Positions 1-8,916 of a DNA stretch of 64,000 nucleotides are shown one piece after another. The notes below the pieces were generated by a model, which saw nothing but the letters and a program-made list of their open reading frames with translations, did no database searches and was not told the DNA's origin. Numbering within the stretch: the first letter of the stretch is position 1; every line of letters starts with the position of its first letter. A program made the translations under genes and the position numbers. The stretch is from Anaerostipes hadrus ATCC 29173 = JCM 17467 (GTDB lineage: Bacteria; Bacillota; Clostridia; Lachnospirales; Lachnospiraceae). The stretch covers positions 1,173,501 to 1,237,500 of the forward strand of contig NZ_AP028031.1 in assembly GCF_030296915.1 (NCBI RefSeq). Direction: 5' to 3'.

Positions 1-120
1 TTTGCACCAATCGATCTTCATTTACCAGATAATGTTACAGTAGAGAATGTACATTTAGCAGAAAGTCTGATGACATTAACATACAATGTCCACAACCGTG
101 AAGAGAGTGAGAACGAATAG
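1..120 (+). CDS. 3' end of an unidentified gene
   Basis: Frame 1 is open from the first base of the window and ends at a TAG, giving 39 C-terminal residues (it ends with SENE). The coding strand and an 11-base gap to acpS suggest it belongs to the same transcription unit. The fragment is too short and lacks recognisable motifs, so no function is proposed. The rest of the gene lies upstream of the window. Confidence 0.6.
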   Translation, partial: FAPIDLHLPDNVTVENVHLAESLMTLTYNVHNREESENE

Positions 121-131
121 CAGGTAAGAAG

Positions 132-494
132 ATGATTGCTGGAATAGGAACAGATCTCGTAGAGATATACCGGATAGAAGAGATGATTCTTCGAGGAAGA
201 CATCTTTCAAGAATTTTTACGACAACTGAATTAGCATATGCAAAAGACAATGCTACGACTTTAGCTGGCAATTTTGCTGTAAAAGAAGCCGTTTCCAAAG
301 TATTTGGAACCGGCTTTTTCGGTGTGGAACCATATGAGATTGAAGTGTTGAGAAATGAATCAGGTGCGCCATATGTCAAATTATATGGAAATGCGAAAGA
401 GATAGCAAAAGATAAACAAGTTTCAAGAATTCATGTATCGATCACGAATACAAGAGAATTTGCACAAGCTTTTGCGATAGGAGAATGCGTATGA
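132..494 (+). CDS. acpS: holo-[acyl-carrier-protein] synthase
   Basis: Transfers the 4'-phosphopantetheine arm of coenzyme A to apo-ACP, activating fatty acid synthesis in the cytoplasm. The 120-residue length is normal for the AcpS family. The GIGTDLVEI motif with the metal-binding Asp lies at residues 4-12, the FAVKEAVSK helix with the second acidic ligand near residue 50, and the HVSITNT strand near the C-terminus. The start follows an AGGTAAGAAG Shine-Dalgarno-like stretch. It overlaps the next gene (nnr) by ten bases, in the acpS-nnr-alr order common in Firmicutes, so the genes are probably co-transcribed. Identification is secure. Confidence 0.96.
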   Translation: MIAGIGTDLVEIYRIEEMILRGRHLSRIFTTTELAYAKDNATTLAGNFAVKEAVSKVFGTGFFGVEPYEIEVLRNESGAPYVKLYGNAKEIAKDKQVSRIHVSITNTREFAQAFAIGECV

Positions 495-1972
495 GATATG
501 TATTAAAGAATCAGGAGATGCAAACGGTCGATCATGAGACGATTCATGGAATAGGAATTCCGGGACTTGTATTGATGGAAAGAGCATCTAAAGCAGTTGC
601 AGATAAGGCTGCACAGATAGCAGATCATTCACAGAGGATATTGATCATTTCAGGAATTGGCAATAATGGAGGAGATGCACTTGCTTGTACGAGAATTTTG
701 TTGGAGCAGGATTATTTAGTGGATTATATGATCGTTGGTAATATAGAAAAAGCTTCAGCAGATCTGAAATTACAGCTTCAGATACTTAAGAATCTAGGCT
801 ATTTTCCGATAGATTGTGAAGATGTAAATTTTCATGAATATGATCTTTTGATCGAAGGGATTTTTGGAGTTGGACTTTCTAGAGAAGTTGGTGGTGTTTA
901 TAAAGAAGTCATTGAACGGATCAATGCATGTGGTAAGCCTGTGATCGCAATTGATATTCCATCTGGAATCAGTGGAGATAGTGGAAAGATTCTTGGATGT
1001 GCAGTGCATGCGTCATCAACAGTTACATTTGGTGGATATAAAAGAGGTCATTTATTATATCCAGGACGAGAATATTGTGGAGATATTAAACTGGTATCCA
1101 TAGGATTTCATGACCAGACGATCAAAAAGTATGCGACAGGATATATATTAGAGGAAAGTGATCATTTAATGCCAGAAAGAAAAGCATATTCCAATAAAGG
1201 AAGCTATGGGAAGATTTTGATCATTGCTGGAAATGAAACAATGTCAGGAGCTGCATGTTTTGCAGCAGAGGCAGCACTTCGGATGGGTGCAGGACTTGTG
1301 AAAGTGCTTTCTGATGCTGGAAATCGTCAGATTTTACAGACAAGACTTCCAGAAATTTTATTTGGAGAACGAAAAGATTTAGAAGAATCTTTAGAATGGT
1401 GTGATTGTATCTTGTTTGGCCCAGGAGTTGGTGTCAGTGAAGAAATGAAAGAAATGTTAGAGATGGTTTTGAAAAAAGGAAAAAAACCATTGGTCATTGA
1501 TGCAGACGGATTAAATATAATCAGTAGATTTAACATGAAAATTGATTATCCATATGGGACGATCATGACTCCACATTTGATGGAGGCAGCAAGATTGATG
1601 TCATGTGATATCACACAGATCAAAGAAGATCTATGTCAGAGTGCACAAGATCTTGCAGAGAAATATCATTGTACAGCTGTTTTAAAAGATGCAACAACTA
1701 TCGTTGCACGAGAAGATGATTTGGTGTATATTAATCAAAGCGGAAATGATGGAATGGCGACTGGAGGAAGTGGAGATGTTCTTGCGGGAATGATCACAGG
1801 CCTTTTGGGGGAAGGATTATCTGTTCATGAGGCAGCAGTTCACGGAGTTTATCTTCACGGTCTTGCAGGAGATCATGCAAAGCATGATCTGGGCGCTTAC
1901 AGCATGATCGCATCAGATATTATTGCTCATATAAAGGACGTTACAGGAGGAAATTATGAACCAGTACTATAG
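485..1972 (+). CDS. nnr: bifunctional NAD(P)H-hydrate epimerase / ADP-dependent dehydratase
   Basis: Repairs hydrated NAD(P)H (NADHX/NADPHX). The N-terminal half (about residues 1-215) is a YjeF_N epimerase domain with the GIGNNGGDAL nucleotide-binding signature. The C-terminal half is the ribokinase-like YjeF_C dehydratase, shown by the loop GMATGGSGDVLAGMITGLL near residue 420. The 495-residue length fits the fused enzyme. It overlaps acpS at its 5' end and alr by 17 bases at its 3' end, which implies translational coupling. The true start could be either of two Met codons (MRM); the first is kept here. Confidence 0.95.
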   Translation: MRMRYVLKNQEMQTVDHETIHGIGIPGLVLMERASKAVADKAAQIADHSQRILIISGIGNNGGDALACTRILLEQDYLVDYMIVGNIEKASADLKLQLQILKNLGYFPIDCEDVNFHEYDLLIEGIFGVGLSREVGGVYKEVIERINACGKPVIAIDIPSGISGDSGKILGCAVHASSTVTFGGYKRGHLLYPGREYCGDIKLVSIGFHDQTIKKYATGYILEESDHLMPERKAYSNKGSYGKILIIAGNETMSGAACFAAEAALRMGAGLVKVLSDAGNRQILQTRLPEILFGERKDLEESLEWCDCILFGPGVGVSEEMKEMLEMVLKKGKKPLVIDADGLNIISRFNMKIDYPYGTIMTPHLMEAARLMSCDITQIKEDLCQSAQDLAEKYHCTAVLKDATTIVAREDDLVYINQSGNDGMATGGSGDVLAGMITGLLGEGLSVHEAAVHGVYLHGLAGDHAKHDLGAYSMIASDIIAHIKDVTGGNYEPVL

Positions 1973-3119
1973 AGTGCATGCAGTTATTGATCTGGATGCA
2001 ATCTGTCATAATATAAGAGAAGTAAAACGTGTAGTTGGAGAAGGTGTGAAAGTAATGCCAGTGATCAAAGCTGACGGATACGGACACGGAGCAGTTCCAA
2101 TTGCAAAAGAATTAAATAAGATCGGAGTTGATGCATTTGCCGTTGCAATCCTAGAAGAAGGGATCACACTTCGAAACAATGGAATCAGACAGCCAATCTT
2201 GATTTTAGGATACACATCAGAATATCAGTACAGCTCATTGATTCAGTATGAGATCGAGCCAACTGTATTCTGCTATGAGATGGCAGAGTCCTTATCAAAG
2301 ATCGCGCAGGCACTAGGCAAAGATGCGAAGATTCATATCAAACTGGATACAGGAATGAACCGTATCGGATTTAAACCAACCAAAGAATCTGTAGATAGCA
2401 TAGAGAAGATCGCCAAATTACCAAATATCAAGATTCAAGGAATCTTTACACATTTTGCATGTGCAGACGAGGCGGATAAAACAGAAACTTATGAGCAGGA
2501 ACGAAAATATGATCAGTTTATTACGTGGCTTGAGGAAAGAGATATCTATATTCCGATCAAACACGTATCAAACAGTGCATCGATCATTGATCTGGATGGA
2601 TTTAGAAAAGATATGGTACGTTCAGGAATCATTACTTATGGATTATATCCATCAGAAGAAGTTTCAAAAGATGTATTGGATTTAAGACCAGCAATGGAAT
2701 TAAAGACACACATTGTATATATCAAAGAAGTGGAAGCAGGAGAAGGAATCAGTTACAATCACACATATGTAACTGATAAGAAGACAAAGATCGCAACTAT
2801 CCCAGTAGGATATGCAGACGGATACCCAAGATCACTCTCTTCCAAAGGAAAAGTATTGATCCGTGGGCAGTATGCACCGATCATTGGAAGAATCTGTATG
2901 GATCAGTTTATGGTTGACGTGACAGATATTGAAGGTGTATCTGTGATGGATGAAGTAACTTTAGTCGGACACGATGGCAATAAAATGTTGACCGTAGAAG
3001 AAGTTGCAAATGAAGCAGGATCTTTTAATTATGAATTTGTCTGTGGGATTGGGAAACGTGTTCCACGAGTATACATTCGAAACGGAGAGATGAAAGAAAC
3101 AGAATATTTTGAAAAATAA
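1956..3119 (+). CDS. alr: alanine racemase
   Basis: PLP enzyme interconverting L- and D-alanine to supply D-Ala for peptidoglycan. The PLP lysine is K38 in [10 protein letters not shown], the family signature. The C-terminal domain has the catalytic-tyrosine segment EGISYNHTY followed by [10 protein letters not shown] and [11 protein letters not shown], all typical of Alr. The 387-residue length is normal. An upstream GGAGG stands before the ATG inside the end of nnr, so the two genes are coupled. Position between nnr and a MazF gene matches the usual Firmicute arrangement, where alr sits close to the ndoA toxin gene. Confidence 0.96.
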   Translation: MNQYYRVHAVIDLDAICHNIREVKRVVGEGVKVMPVIKADGYGHGAVPIAKELNKIGVDAFAVAILEEGITLRNNGIRQPILILGYTSEYQYSSLIQYEIEPTVFCYEMAESLSKIAQALGKDAKIHIKLDTGMNRIGFKPTKESVDSIEKIAKLPNIKIQGIFTHFACADEADKTETYEQERKYDQFITWLEERDIYIPIKHVSNSASIIDLDGFRKDMVRSGIITYGLYPSEEVSKDVLDLRPAMELKTHIVYIKEVEAGEGISYNHTYVTDKKTKIATIPVGYADGYPRSLSSKGKVLIRGQYAPIIGRICMDQFMVDVTDIEGVSVMDEVTLVGHDGNKMLTVEEVANEAGSFNYEFVCGIGKRVPRVYIRNGEMKETEYFEK

Positions 3120-3184
3120 GGAATACTTTTGAAAGAATCGTAAATACTCTTCATACAATATTTAAAAAGAAATGGAGAGTGTTT

Positions 3185-3538
3185 ATGCTTATGGTAATTA
3201 AGCGAGGCGATATATTTTATGCAGATTTAAGACCGGTTGTTGGTTCAGAACAAGGCGGTATCCGTCCTGTGATCGTATTGCAAAATGATGCGGGAAATAA
3301 ATATAGTCCAACGATCATCTGTGCAGCGATCACAAGTAAGATGAACAAGGCAAAGTTGCCGACTCATGTACCGATCGACTGCCACAGATGTGAATTAGAA
3401 AAAGATTCTGTGATCTTGTTAGAACAGATCCGGACAATCGATAAAAGTCGTTTAAGAGAAAAGGTATGCCATTTAAATTGTACATTCCTAAAACAAGTGG
3501 ATCATGCACTAAAGATCAGTTTAAGTCTTGATACATAA
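3185..3538 (+). CDS. MazF/EndoA-type endoribonuclease (PemK family)
   Basis: Sequence-specific mRNA interferase of the MazF/NdoA family. [19 protein letters not shown] at the N-terminus and the following RPVIVLQND strand are diagnostic of the PemK/MazF barrel. Length is about 117 residues. An open GTG start exists at 3179, but GGAG at 3174-3177 lies 7 bases before ATG 3185, which is therefore preferred; ATG 3191 is also possible. In Bacillus the antitoxin gene ndoAI separates alr and ndoA. Here only 65 bases do, so no antitoxin is encoded next door. Confidence 0.92.
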   Translation: MLMVIKRGDIFYADLRPVVGSEQGGIRPVIVLQNDAGNKYSPTIICAAITSKMNKAKLPTHVPIDCHRCELEKDSVILLEQIRTIDKSRLREKVCHLNCTFLKQVDHALKISLSLDT

Positions 3539-3635
3539 CAGGAATCTTGGATATATTGACCTTTTTTCTTAGAAATGATATATTTAAGTTTGTATAGTCT
3601 TAATTTCTAGAAGATAAAAGGAGAAAGAAAAAGAA

Positions 3636-4586
3636 ATGGAAGGATTTACTCCCTCGGTGCTTATGATGATCATTTTAGCAGTTATCATCGGATTTGCAGT
3701 TGGGTGTTTTTTCATGAAACAAAGAGAGAAGATCAAAGAAGCAAAGAAAAAACTGCACACATCAGAACAAGAACATGAAGAGGATGAAGACAATGAATAT
3801 GAAGAAGAAATCATGAACATTGTTAACGAAGGACATGAGCAAGGTGCGATCATGGAAGGGGAAGCCCGCATGATCACGAATATTTTCGAATTTGGAGATA
3901 AAGATGTTACAGATGTTATGACATCAAGAAAGAAGATTGATGCGATTGATGTAAACATGTCCGTAGAGAAAGCATTAAATTATATGTTAGATGAGCCATA
4001 TTCAAGATACCCATTATATGAAGATGACATTGATAACATTGTAGGAGTGCTTTATTTAAAAGATGTGATCGATGCATATCTTAATCAGAAAGAAGCAACA
4101 CTTTCTGATATTGCAAGAGAGCCGTTTTTTGTTCATCAGACGATGAATTTATCGGTGCTTTTTCAGGAGATGCAGACCAAGAAGATTCATATGGCGATCG
4201 TTATTGATGAATATAGCCAGACAGAAGGTATTGTATCTATGGAAGATATGTTAGAGGTCATAGTAGGGAATATTTTAGACGAATATGATGTCGAAGACCG
4301 TAATATCACCAAGATCGGATGGGCAGATATCTATCTTGTACGTGGAAGTACGAGACTGGAAGAACTTGAGGATACATTAGGAATCGAATTTGACGTTGAA
4401 GATATTGAGACACTCAATGGATTTTTAATTGATCAGCTGGGACATTTACCAGAAGACAATGAAGAAATAGAAATTATCTACCAAGGATATTCCTTTAAAT
4501 CTGTTGATATTCATGACAACATGATTAGACAGGTAAAGGTAGAAAAAAGGAAAAGGAAGGAAGAAGAAGATGTCAGGACACAGTAA
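3636..4586 (+). CDS. CBS-domain / CorC_HlyC transporter-associated protein
   Basis: A 316-residue protein with one N-terminal membrane segment (about residues 7-27), a charged linker rich in Glu and Lys, two CBS domains (about residues 90-220), and a C-terminal CorC_HlyC domain beginning near [18 protein letters not shown] pairs usually bind adenosine nucleotides, and CorC domains accompany Mg2+/Co2+ efflux proteins. It lacks the multi-pass DUF21/CNNM membrane domain of full CorC-type exporters, so a regulatory or anchoring role is more likely than transport by itself. The 3' end overlaps yebC by 17 bases. Sometimes annotated as hemolysin-like; that name carries no evidence of hemolysis. Confidence 0.85.
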   Translation: MEGFTPSVLMMIILAVIIGFAVGCFFMKQREKIKEAKKKLHTSEQEHEEDEDNEYEEEIMNIVNEGHEQGAIMEGEARMITNIFEFGDKDVTDVMTSRKKIDAIDVNMSVEKALNYMLDEPYSRYPLYEDDIDNIVGVLYLKDVIDAYLNQKEATLSDIAREPFFVHQTMNLSVLFQEMQTKKIHMAIVIDEYSQTEGIVSMEDMLEVIVGNILDEYDVEDRNITKIGWADIYLVRGSTRLEELEDTLGIEFDVEDIETLNGFLIDQLGHLPEDNEEIEIIYQGYSFKSVDIHDNMIRQVKVEKRKRKEEEDVRTQ

Positions 4587-5298
4587 ATTTGCGAACATCA
4601 AACACAAAAAAGAAAAAAATGATGCGAAAAAAGGAAAGATTTTCACAGTCATTGGAAGAGAAATTGCAGTAGCCGTTAAAGAGGGTGGACCAGATCCAGA
4701 CAACAATAGCAGATTACGTGATGTCATTGCAAAAGCAAAAGCAAACAATATGCCAAATGACACGATCGAACGTGGTATCAAAAAAGCTGCCGGAGATGCA
4801 GATTCTGTTAATTATGAGCAGATTACATATGAAGGATATGGACCAAGCGGAGTTGCGATCATCGTAGATACATTAACAGATAACAAAAACCGTACAGCAT
4901 CTAATGTAAGAAATGCTTTCACAAAAGGAAATGGTAACGTAGGAACACCAGGATGTGTATCTTATATGTTCGAGAAGAAAGGACAGATCATCATTTCTAA
5001 AGAAGAATGTGAAATGGATGCAGACGATCTTATGATGATGGCATTAGATGCCGGAGCAGAAGACTTCAACGAAGAAGACGACAGCTTTGAAGTATTGACA
5101 ACACCAGAAGACTTCAGTGCAGTCAGAGAAGCTTTAGAGAAGGAAGAAATCCCTATGGCAGATGCCAGTGTAACAATGATCCCTGGTACTATGGTCGAAC
5201 TTACAAGTGAAGAAGATATTAAGAGTATTCAGAAAACATTAGATCTTCTTGATGAGGATGACGATGTGCAAGAAGTTTATACAAACTGGGATGAATAA
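4570..5298 (+). CDS. yebC: YebC/PmpR-family DNA-binding regulatory protein
   Basis: A 242-residue YebC/TACO1-family protein. It begins [19 protein letters not shown], the invariant family N-terminus, and continues with [15 protein letters not shown] and [14 protein letters not shown]. The C-terminal domain is strongly acidic and ends in a [12 protein letters not shown] tail typical of the family. Members act as transcription regulators or assist translation of proline-rich stretches. The start codon lies inside the end of the upstream CBS/CorC gene behind a GGAAGGAAGAAG Shine-Dalgarno stretch. A strong hairpin terminator follows. Confidence 0.96.
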   Translation: MSGHSKFANIKHKKEKNDAKKGKIFTVIGREIAVAVKEGGPDPDNNSRLRDVIAKAKANNMPNDTIERGIKKAAGDADSVNYEQITYEGYGPSGVAIIVDTLTDNKNRTASNVRNAFTKGNGNVGTPGCVSYMFEKKGQIIISKEECEMDADDLMMMALDAGAEDFNEEDDSFEVLTTPEDFSAVREALEKEEIPMADASVTMIPGTMVELTSEEDIKSIQKTLDLLDEDDDVQEVYTNWDE

Positions 5299-5330
5299 TC
5301 TGTTATAGATTTTATAGAATATAAAATAAT

Positions 5331-5386
5331 AAGAACCTTAACTCAATGCATATATAATAAATGCTGGGAGTTAAGGTTCTTTTTTG
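5331..5386. terminator. Rho-independent terminator after yebC, probably bidirectional
   Basis: AAGAACCTTAACTC (5331-5344) pairs perfectly with GAGTTAAGGTTCTT (5368-5381) and a T run follows on the plus strand. On the minus strand the stem is followed by a T-rich tract, so it can also end the convergent MetY-type gene. Confidence 0.9.
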
Positions 5387-5453
5387 CTATGATATTTGAA
5401 ATTTATAATATGAATTATTACTGTTACTAAGTAATCTTCGAACACCTATAAAA

Positions 5454-6743
5454 CTATGCATTCTCAAGTGCTTCTTTCAGATCATTGATAATATCTTTTG
5501 CACTTTCAATTCCAACGGATAAACGGATCATTCCAGGAGAAACACCAGCTTCTCTTAACTGTTCATCATTCATCTGGCGATGTGTATGACTTGCTGGGTG
5601 AAGAACCATTGTTTTTGATGCAGCAACATGAGTTGCGATGTTCGCTAATTTTAAGCTATCCATAAAACGTACTGCAGCATCACGTCCACCAGTCAGTTCA
5701 AAGGAAATAACACCACAGGTTCTTCCCTCATCCATATATTTTTGTGCTAGTTCATGATATTTATCATCAGGAAGTCCGGCATAAATAACATGAGATACTT
5801 TTTCATGAGCATCTAAGAATTCAGCGACTTTCTGAGCATTTTCACAATGACGTTCTACACGCAAAGGTAGTGTTTCTAATCCAAGATTTAATAAGAAACA
5901 GTTTTCAGGGGATGGAATGGAACCAAGGTCACGCATCAGCTGTGTTGTAGCTTTTGTGATATAGGCTTTCTTTCCAAATTGTTTTGTATAAACGACACCA
6001 TGGTAAGATTCATCAGGTTCAGTAAGACCATGATATTTGTGTCCATAAGCGTCCCAGTCAAAGTGTCCGCTGTCAATGATTGCACCGCCAACTTGAACGG
6101 CGTGTCCATCCATATATTTTGTTGTTGAATGTGTGACGATGTCAGCACCCCATTCAAAAGGACGACAGTTGATCGGTGTTGCAAAAGTATTATCAACGAT
6201 CAATGGAACTTCATGTTCATGGGCAACCTTTGCAAATTTCTCAATATCAAGAATGACAAGTGCAGGGTTTGCAATTGTCTCTGCAAATAAAACTTTGGTA
6301 TTCGGTTTGAATGCAGCAGCAATTTCTTCAGCACTTGCATCAGTATCAACGAATGTACAGTCAATTCCAAGTTTCTTTAATGTAACACCCAGAAGGTTAA
6401 ATGTTCCACCATAGATCGTAGAAGCTGCAACAACATGATCTCCAGCTTCACAGATATTAAAGATCGCATAGAAGTTTGCAGCCTGTCCAGAAGAAGTAAG
6501 AAGCCCTGCAACACCTCCTTCAAGATCAGCAATTTTGGCAGCTACAGCATCGTTCGTAGGATTCTGAAGACGCGTATAGAAATATCCTTCTGCTTTCAGA
6601 TCAAATAACTGTCCCATTTCATCGGTTGTATCATATTTGAAAGTAGTACTCTGATAAATAGGAAGTGCACATGGTTCTCCTTTCTTAGGAGTGTAACCAG
6701 AATGAAGACATTTTGTTTCTAAATCATAATGACTCATAATCAT
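5454..6743 (-). CDS. O-acetylhomoserine sulfhydrylase / cystathionine-gamma-synthase-like PLP enzyme
   Basis: A 429-residue member of the Cys/Met metabolism PLP family, most like MetY O-acetylhomoserine aminocarboxypropyltransferase, which makes homocysteine from O-acetylhomoserine and sulfide. The N-terminal CLHSGYTP and PIYQSTTFKY blocks, the GLLTSSGQAAN segment, and THSTTKYMDGH with the PLP lysine are clear. The C-terminus has MVLHPASHTHRQM and MIRLSVGIES, both characteristic. AAAGGA lies 5 bases before the first ATG on the minus strand. The gene stands alone with its own promoter. MetY versus another sulfhydrylase in the family cannot be settled by inspection. Confidence 0.9.
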   Translation of the reverse strand: MIMSHYDLETKCLHSGYTPKKGEPCALPIYQSTTFKYDTTDEMGQLFDLKAEGYFYTRLQNPTNDAVAAKIADLEGGVAGLLTSSGQAANFYAIFNICEAGDHVVAASTIYGGTFNLLGVTLKKLGIDCTFVDTDASAEEIAAAFKPNTKVLFAETIANPALVILDIEKFAKVAHEHEVPLIVDNTFATPINCRPFEWGADIVTHSTTKYMDGHAVQVGGAIIDSGHFDWDAYGHKYHGLTEPDESYHGVVYTKQFGKKAYITKATTQLMRDLGSIPSPENCFLLNLGLETLPLRVERHCENAQKVAEFLDAHEKVSHVIYAGLPDDKYHELAQKYMDEGRTCGVISFELTGGRDAAVRFMDSLKLANIATHVAASKTMVLHPASHTHRQMNDEQLREAGVSPGMIRLSVGIESAKDIINDLKEALENA

Positions 6744-6775
6744 AATTCCTTTCTGTTATAAAAAATATGTATTAA

Positions 6776-6804
6776 ATTATACCCGTAATTCCTAAAGAAA
6801 ACAA
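6776..6804 (-). promoter_or_regulatory. sigma-A-type promoter of the MetY-type gene
   Basis: On the minus strand a TTGTTT -35 (6799-6804) and a consensus TATAAT -10 (6776-6781) are separated by 17 bases. The -10 lies about 33 bases before the start codon. No T-box or SAM-riboswitch-like folding was recognised in the short leader. Confidence 0.7.
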
Positions 6805-6960
6805 GGGGAATAGAATTCAGATAATTTATTGAATTGACTAAAAAAAAAGAAAATTCGAGATTTTTTATATAAAAGAAAAACAACTTGACAAAAAAATTAT
6901 TTTTATCACACAAACCAACAAAAACATTGAAAAACTTAACGAAGTTCTTAAGATAATTTG

Positions 6961-6989
6961 TTGTTTTATTTTTAACGATGTGCTAAAAT
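6961..6989 (+). promoter_or_regulatory. extended -10 promoter for the NifU-like/GGGtGRT operon
   Basis: TTGTTT (6961-6966), a 17-base spacer, and TAAAAT (6984-6989) preceded by TGC (6981-6983), an extended -10. It lies 36 bases before the start codon of the NifU-like gene. A second TTGACA (6885-6890) upstream has no good -10 at the right distance. Confidence 0.65.
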
Positions 6990-7025
6990 AAAGATGTTAT
7001 TTTTAATACTGAAAGGAGTTTCAAC

Positions 7026-7718
7026 ATGATTTATTCACATGAAGTAGAACAAATGTGTACAGTAGCTCAGGGTGTAAACCATGGAGCTGCCCCAATTCCT
7101 GAAGAAGCAAAATGGGTAAAAGCGAAAGATGTAACAGACATCTCAGGATTAACACATGGTATTGGTTGGTGTGCACCTCAGCAGGGAGGATGTAAATTAA
7201 CTCTTAACGTTAAAGAAGGTATCATCCAGGAAGCATTAGTAGAAACAATCGGATGTTCAGGAATGACACATTCAGCTGCTATGGCATCTGAAATCTTACC
7301 AGGAAGAACAATTTTAGAAGCATTGAATACAGACTTAGTTTGTGATGCTATCAATACAGCAATGAGAGAATTATTCTTACAGATCGTATACGGAAGAACT
7401 CAGAGTGCATTCTCTGAAGAAGGACTTCCAATCGGTGCTGGTCTTGAAGACTTAGGTAAAGGATTAAGATCTCAGGTTGGTACAATGTACGGAACACTTA
7501 AAAAAGGTCCTCGTTACCTTGAAATGGCTGAAGGATACGTTACAGGTATCGCTCTTGATGCTGATGATGAAATCATTGGATACCAGTTTGTTAACTTTGG
7601 TAGAATGATGGACTTCATCAAAGCTGGAGACGATGCTCAGACAGCACTTGACAAGGCCAAAGGTCAGTACGGACGCGTTGATGACGCTGTTAAGATTATT
7701 GACCCAAGAAAGGAATAG
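7026..7718 (+). CDS. NifU-like iron-sulfur cluster assembly scaffold protein
   Basis: A 230-residue protein whose central part resembles the NifU/IscU N-terminal scaffold domain. Conserved Cys lie in GWCAPQQGGCK and VETIGCSGMTHSA, with a further Cys in LVCDAIN. NifU/IscU domains assemble Fe-S clusters on such cysteines in the cytoplasm. The N-terminal 40 residues (with a MCTVAQGVNHGAAP segment) and the C-terminal extension are particular to this clostridial form. AAGGAG lies 7 bases before the ATG. It is followed after 13 bases by the GGGtGRT gene, its usual neighbour, suggesting that the two proteins work together. Confidence 0.85.
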   Translation: MIYSHEVEQMCTVAQGVNHGAAPIPEEAKWVKAKDVTDISGLTHGIGWCAPQQGGCKLTLNVKEGIIQEALVETIGCSGMTHSAAMASEILPGRTILEALNTDLVCDAINTAMRELFLQIVYGRTQSAFSEEGLPIGAGLEDLGKGLRSQVGTMYGTLKKGPRYLEMAEGYVTGIALDADDEIIGYQFVNFGRMMDFIKAGDDAQTALDKAKGQYGRVDDAVKIIDPRKE

Positions 7719-7731
7719 GAGGTAGCGAATA

Positions 7732-8742
7732 ATGGCTTTATTTGAATCATATGAAAGAAGAGAAAAACAGATTCTTGCTGTTTTAAAAGAGTATGGAATC
7801 AATTCTATCGAAGAAGCTGGTGAAATCACAAAAGCTGCTGGATTAGATGTTTATGCTCAGGTTGAAGGAATTCAGCCAATCTGTTTCGAAAATGCAAAAT
7901 GGGCTTACACAGTAGGTGCTGCTATCGCAATCAAAAAAGGTTGCAAGAGAGCTGCAGACGCTGCTGCTGCTATCGGAGAAGGTCTTCAGGCATTCTGTAT
8001 TCCTGGATCTGTAGCTGATCAGCGTAAAGTAGGTCTTGGACATGGTAACTTAGGAAAGATGCTTCTTGAAGAAGAAACAGAATGTTTCGCATTCTTAGCA
8101 GGTCACGAATCTTTCGCAGCTGCTGAAGGAGCTATCGGAATCGCTGAAAAAGCAAACAAAGTTCGTCAGAAACCTTTAAGAGTTATCTTAAACGGATTAG
8201 GAAAAGATGCTGCACAGATCATTTCCAGAATTAACGGATTTACATATGTTGAAACTGAAATGGATTATTACACAGGTGAAGTTAAAGAAGTATTCAGAAA
8301 ATCTTACTCTGAAGGATTAAGAGCTAAGGTTAACTGCTACGGTGCTAACGATGTAACAGAAGGTGTTGCAATCATGCACAAAGAAGGTGTAGACGTATCT
8401 ATCACAGGTAACTCTACAAACCCAACTCGTTTCCAGCATCCAGTTGCAGGTACATACAAAAAAGAATGTATCGAACAGGGTAAAAAATACTTCTCTGTAG
8501 CTTCTGGTGGTGGTACAGGACGTACATTACATCCAGATAACATGGCTGCAGGACCAGCTTCTTACGGAATGACAGATACTATGGGACGTATGCATAGTGA
8601 TGCTCAGTTCGCAGGATCTTCTTCAGTACCAGCCCATGTAGAAATGATGGGATTAATCGGTATGGGTAACAACCCAATGGTAGGAGCTACAGTAGCAGTA
8701 GCTGTATCTATTGAGGAAGCTGCTAAGGCAGGTAAATTCTAA
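7732..8742 (+). CDS. GGGtGRT protein
   Basis: A 336-residue member of the family named for the motif GGGTGRT, here within SVASGGGTGRTLHPDN near residue 263. The family is widespread in anaerobes and is found next to NifU-like scaffold genes; the precise biochemical role is not known to me. An AGGAGG lies 7 bases before the ATG. The final codons, encoding IEEAAKAGKF, form the attachment site of a mobile element: the same ten codons recur about 11.8 kb downstream. The present 3' end was therefore probably supplied by the integrated element, with no change to the protein. Confidence 0.92.
   Translation: MALFESYERREKQILAVLKEYGINSIEEAGEITKAAGLDVYAQVEGIQPICFENAKWAYTVGAAIAIKKGCKRAADAAAAIGEGLQAFCIPGSVADQRKVGLGHGNLGKMLLEEETECFAFLAGHESFAAAEGAIGIAEKANKVRQKPLRVILNGLGKDAAQIISRINGFTYVETEMDYYTGEVKEVFRKSYSEGLRAKVNCYGANDVTEGVAIMHKEGVDVSITGNSTNPTRFQHPVAGTYKKECIEQGKKYFSVASGGGTGRTLHPDNMAAGPASYGMTDTMGRMHSDAQFAGSSSVPAHVEMMGLIGMGNNPMVGATVAVAVSIEEAAKAGKF
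8710..8742 (+). other. attL core within the 3' end of the GGGtGRT gene
   Basis: These 33 bases encode IEEAAKAGKF plus TAA and match 20559-20591 with only a few third-position changes and a different stop (TAG). The pair brackets an integrase fragment and phage genes in the usual attL-int order, so this is read as a prophage attachment core that rebuilds the end of the target gene. Confidence 0.8.
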
Positions 8743-8808
8743 GAAACCGCTTAAATACGTGGTTTTTGAACGGAGTTAAAAGCGGTAAGAAGTAGTGAAA
8801 AGTGGACG

Positions 8809-8841
8809 ATTCGTACATTATTCATACATTATTCGTACACA
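8809..8841 (+). repeat. 11-bp phased direct repeats beside attL (probable integrase arm sites)
   Basis: Three tandem copies of ATTCGTACATT (the second reads ATTCATACATT; the third is ATTCGTACACA) with an exact 11-base period, about 70 bases inside the att core. A different 11-base repeat occupies the same place next to the right-hand att copy. Position and helical phasing suit arm-type binding sites of a tyrosine integrase. Confidence 0.6.
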
Positions 8842-8857
8842 CGACTCCTACATCAGA

Positions 8858-8908
8858 ATAACAAAAAACAGAGCCGAGATGGTAAGTCTTGACTCTGTTT
8901 TTTGTTAT
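8858..8908. terminator. bidirectional terminator at the integrase 3' end
   Basis: ATAACAAAAAACAGAG (8858-8873) pairs perfectly with CTCTGTTTTTTGTTAT (8893-8908); T runs occur on both strands. It separates the integrase fragment from the GGGtGRT gene. Confidence 0.85.
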
Positions 8909-8916
8909 GTAATATT

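Noticed and set aside
6744..7025. SAM riboswitch or T-box before the MetY-type gene
   Set aside because: The leader between the promoter and start is only about 30 bases, and no conserved riboswitch parts were seen.
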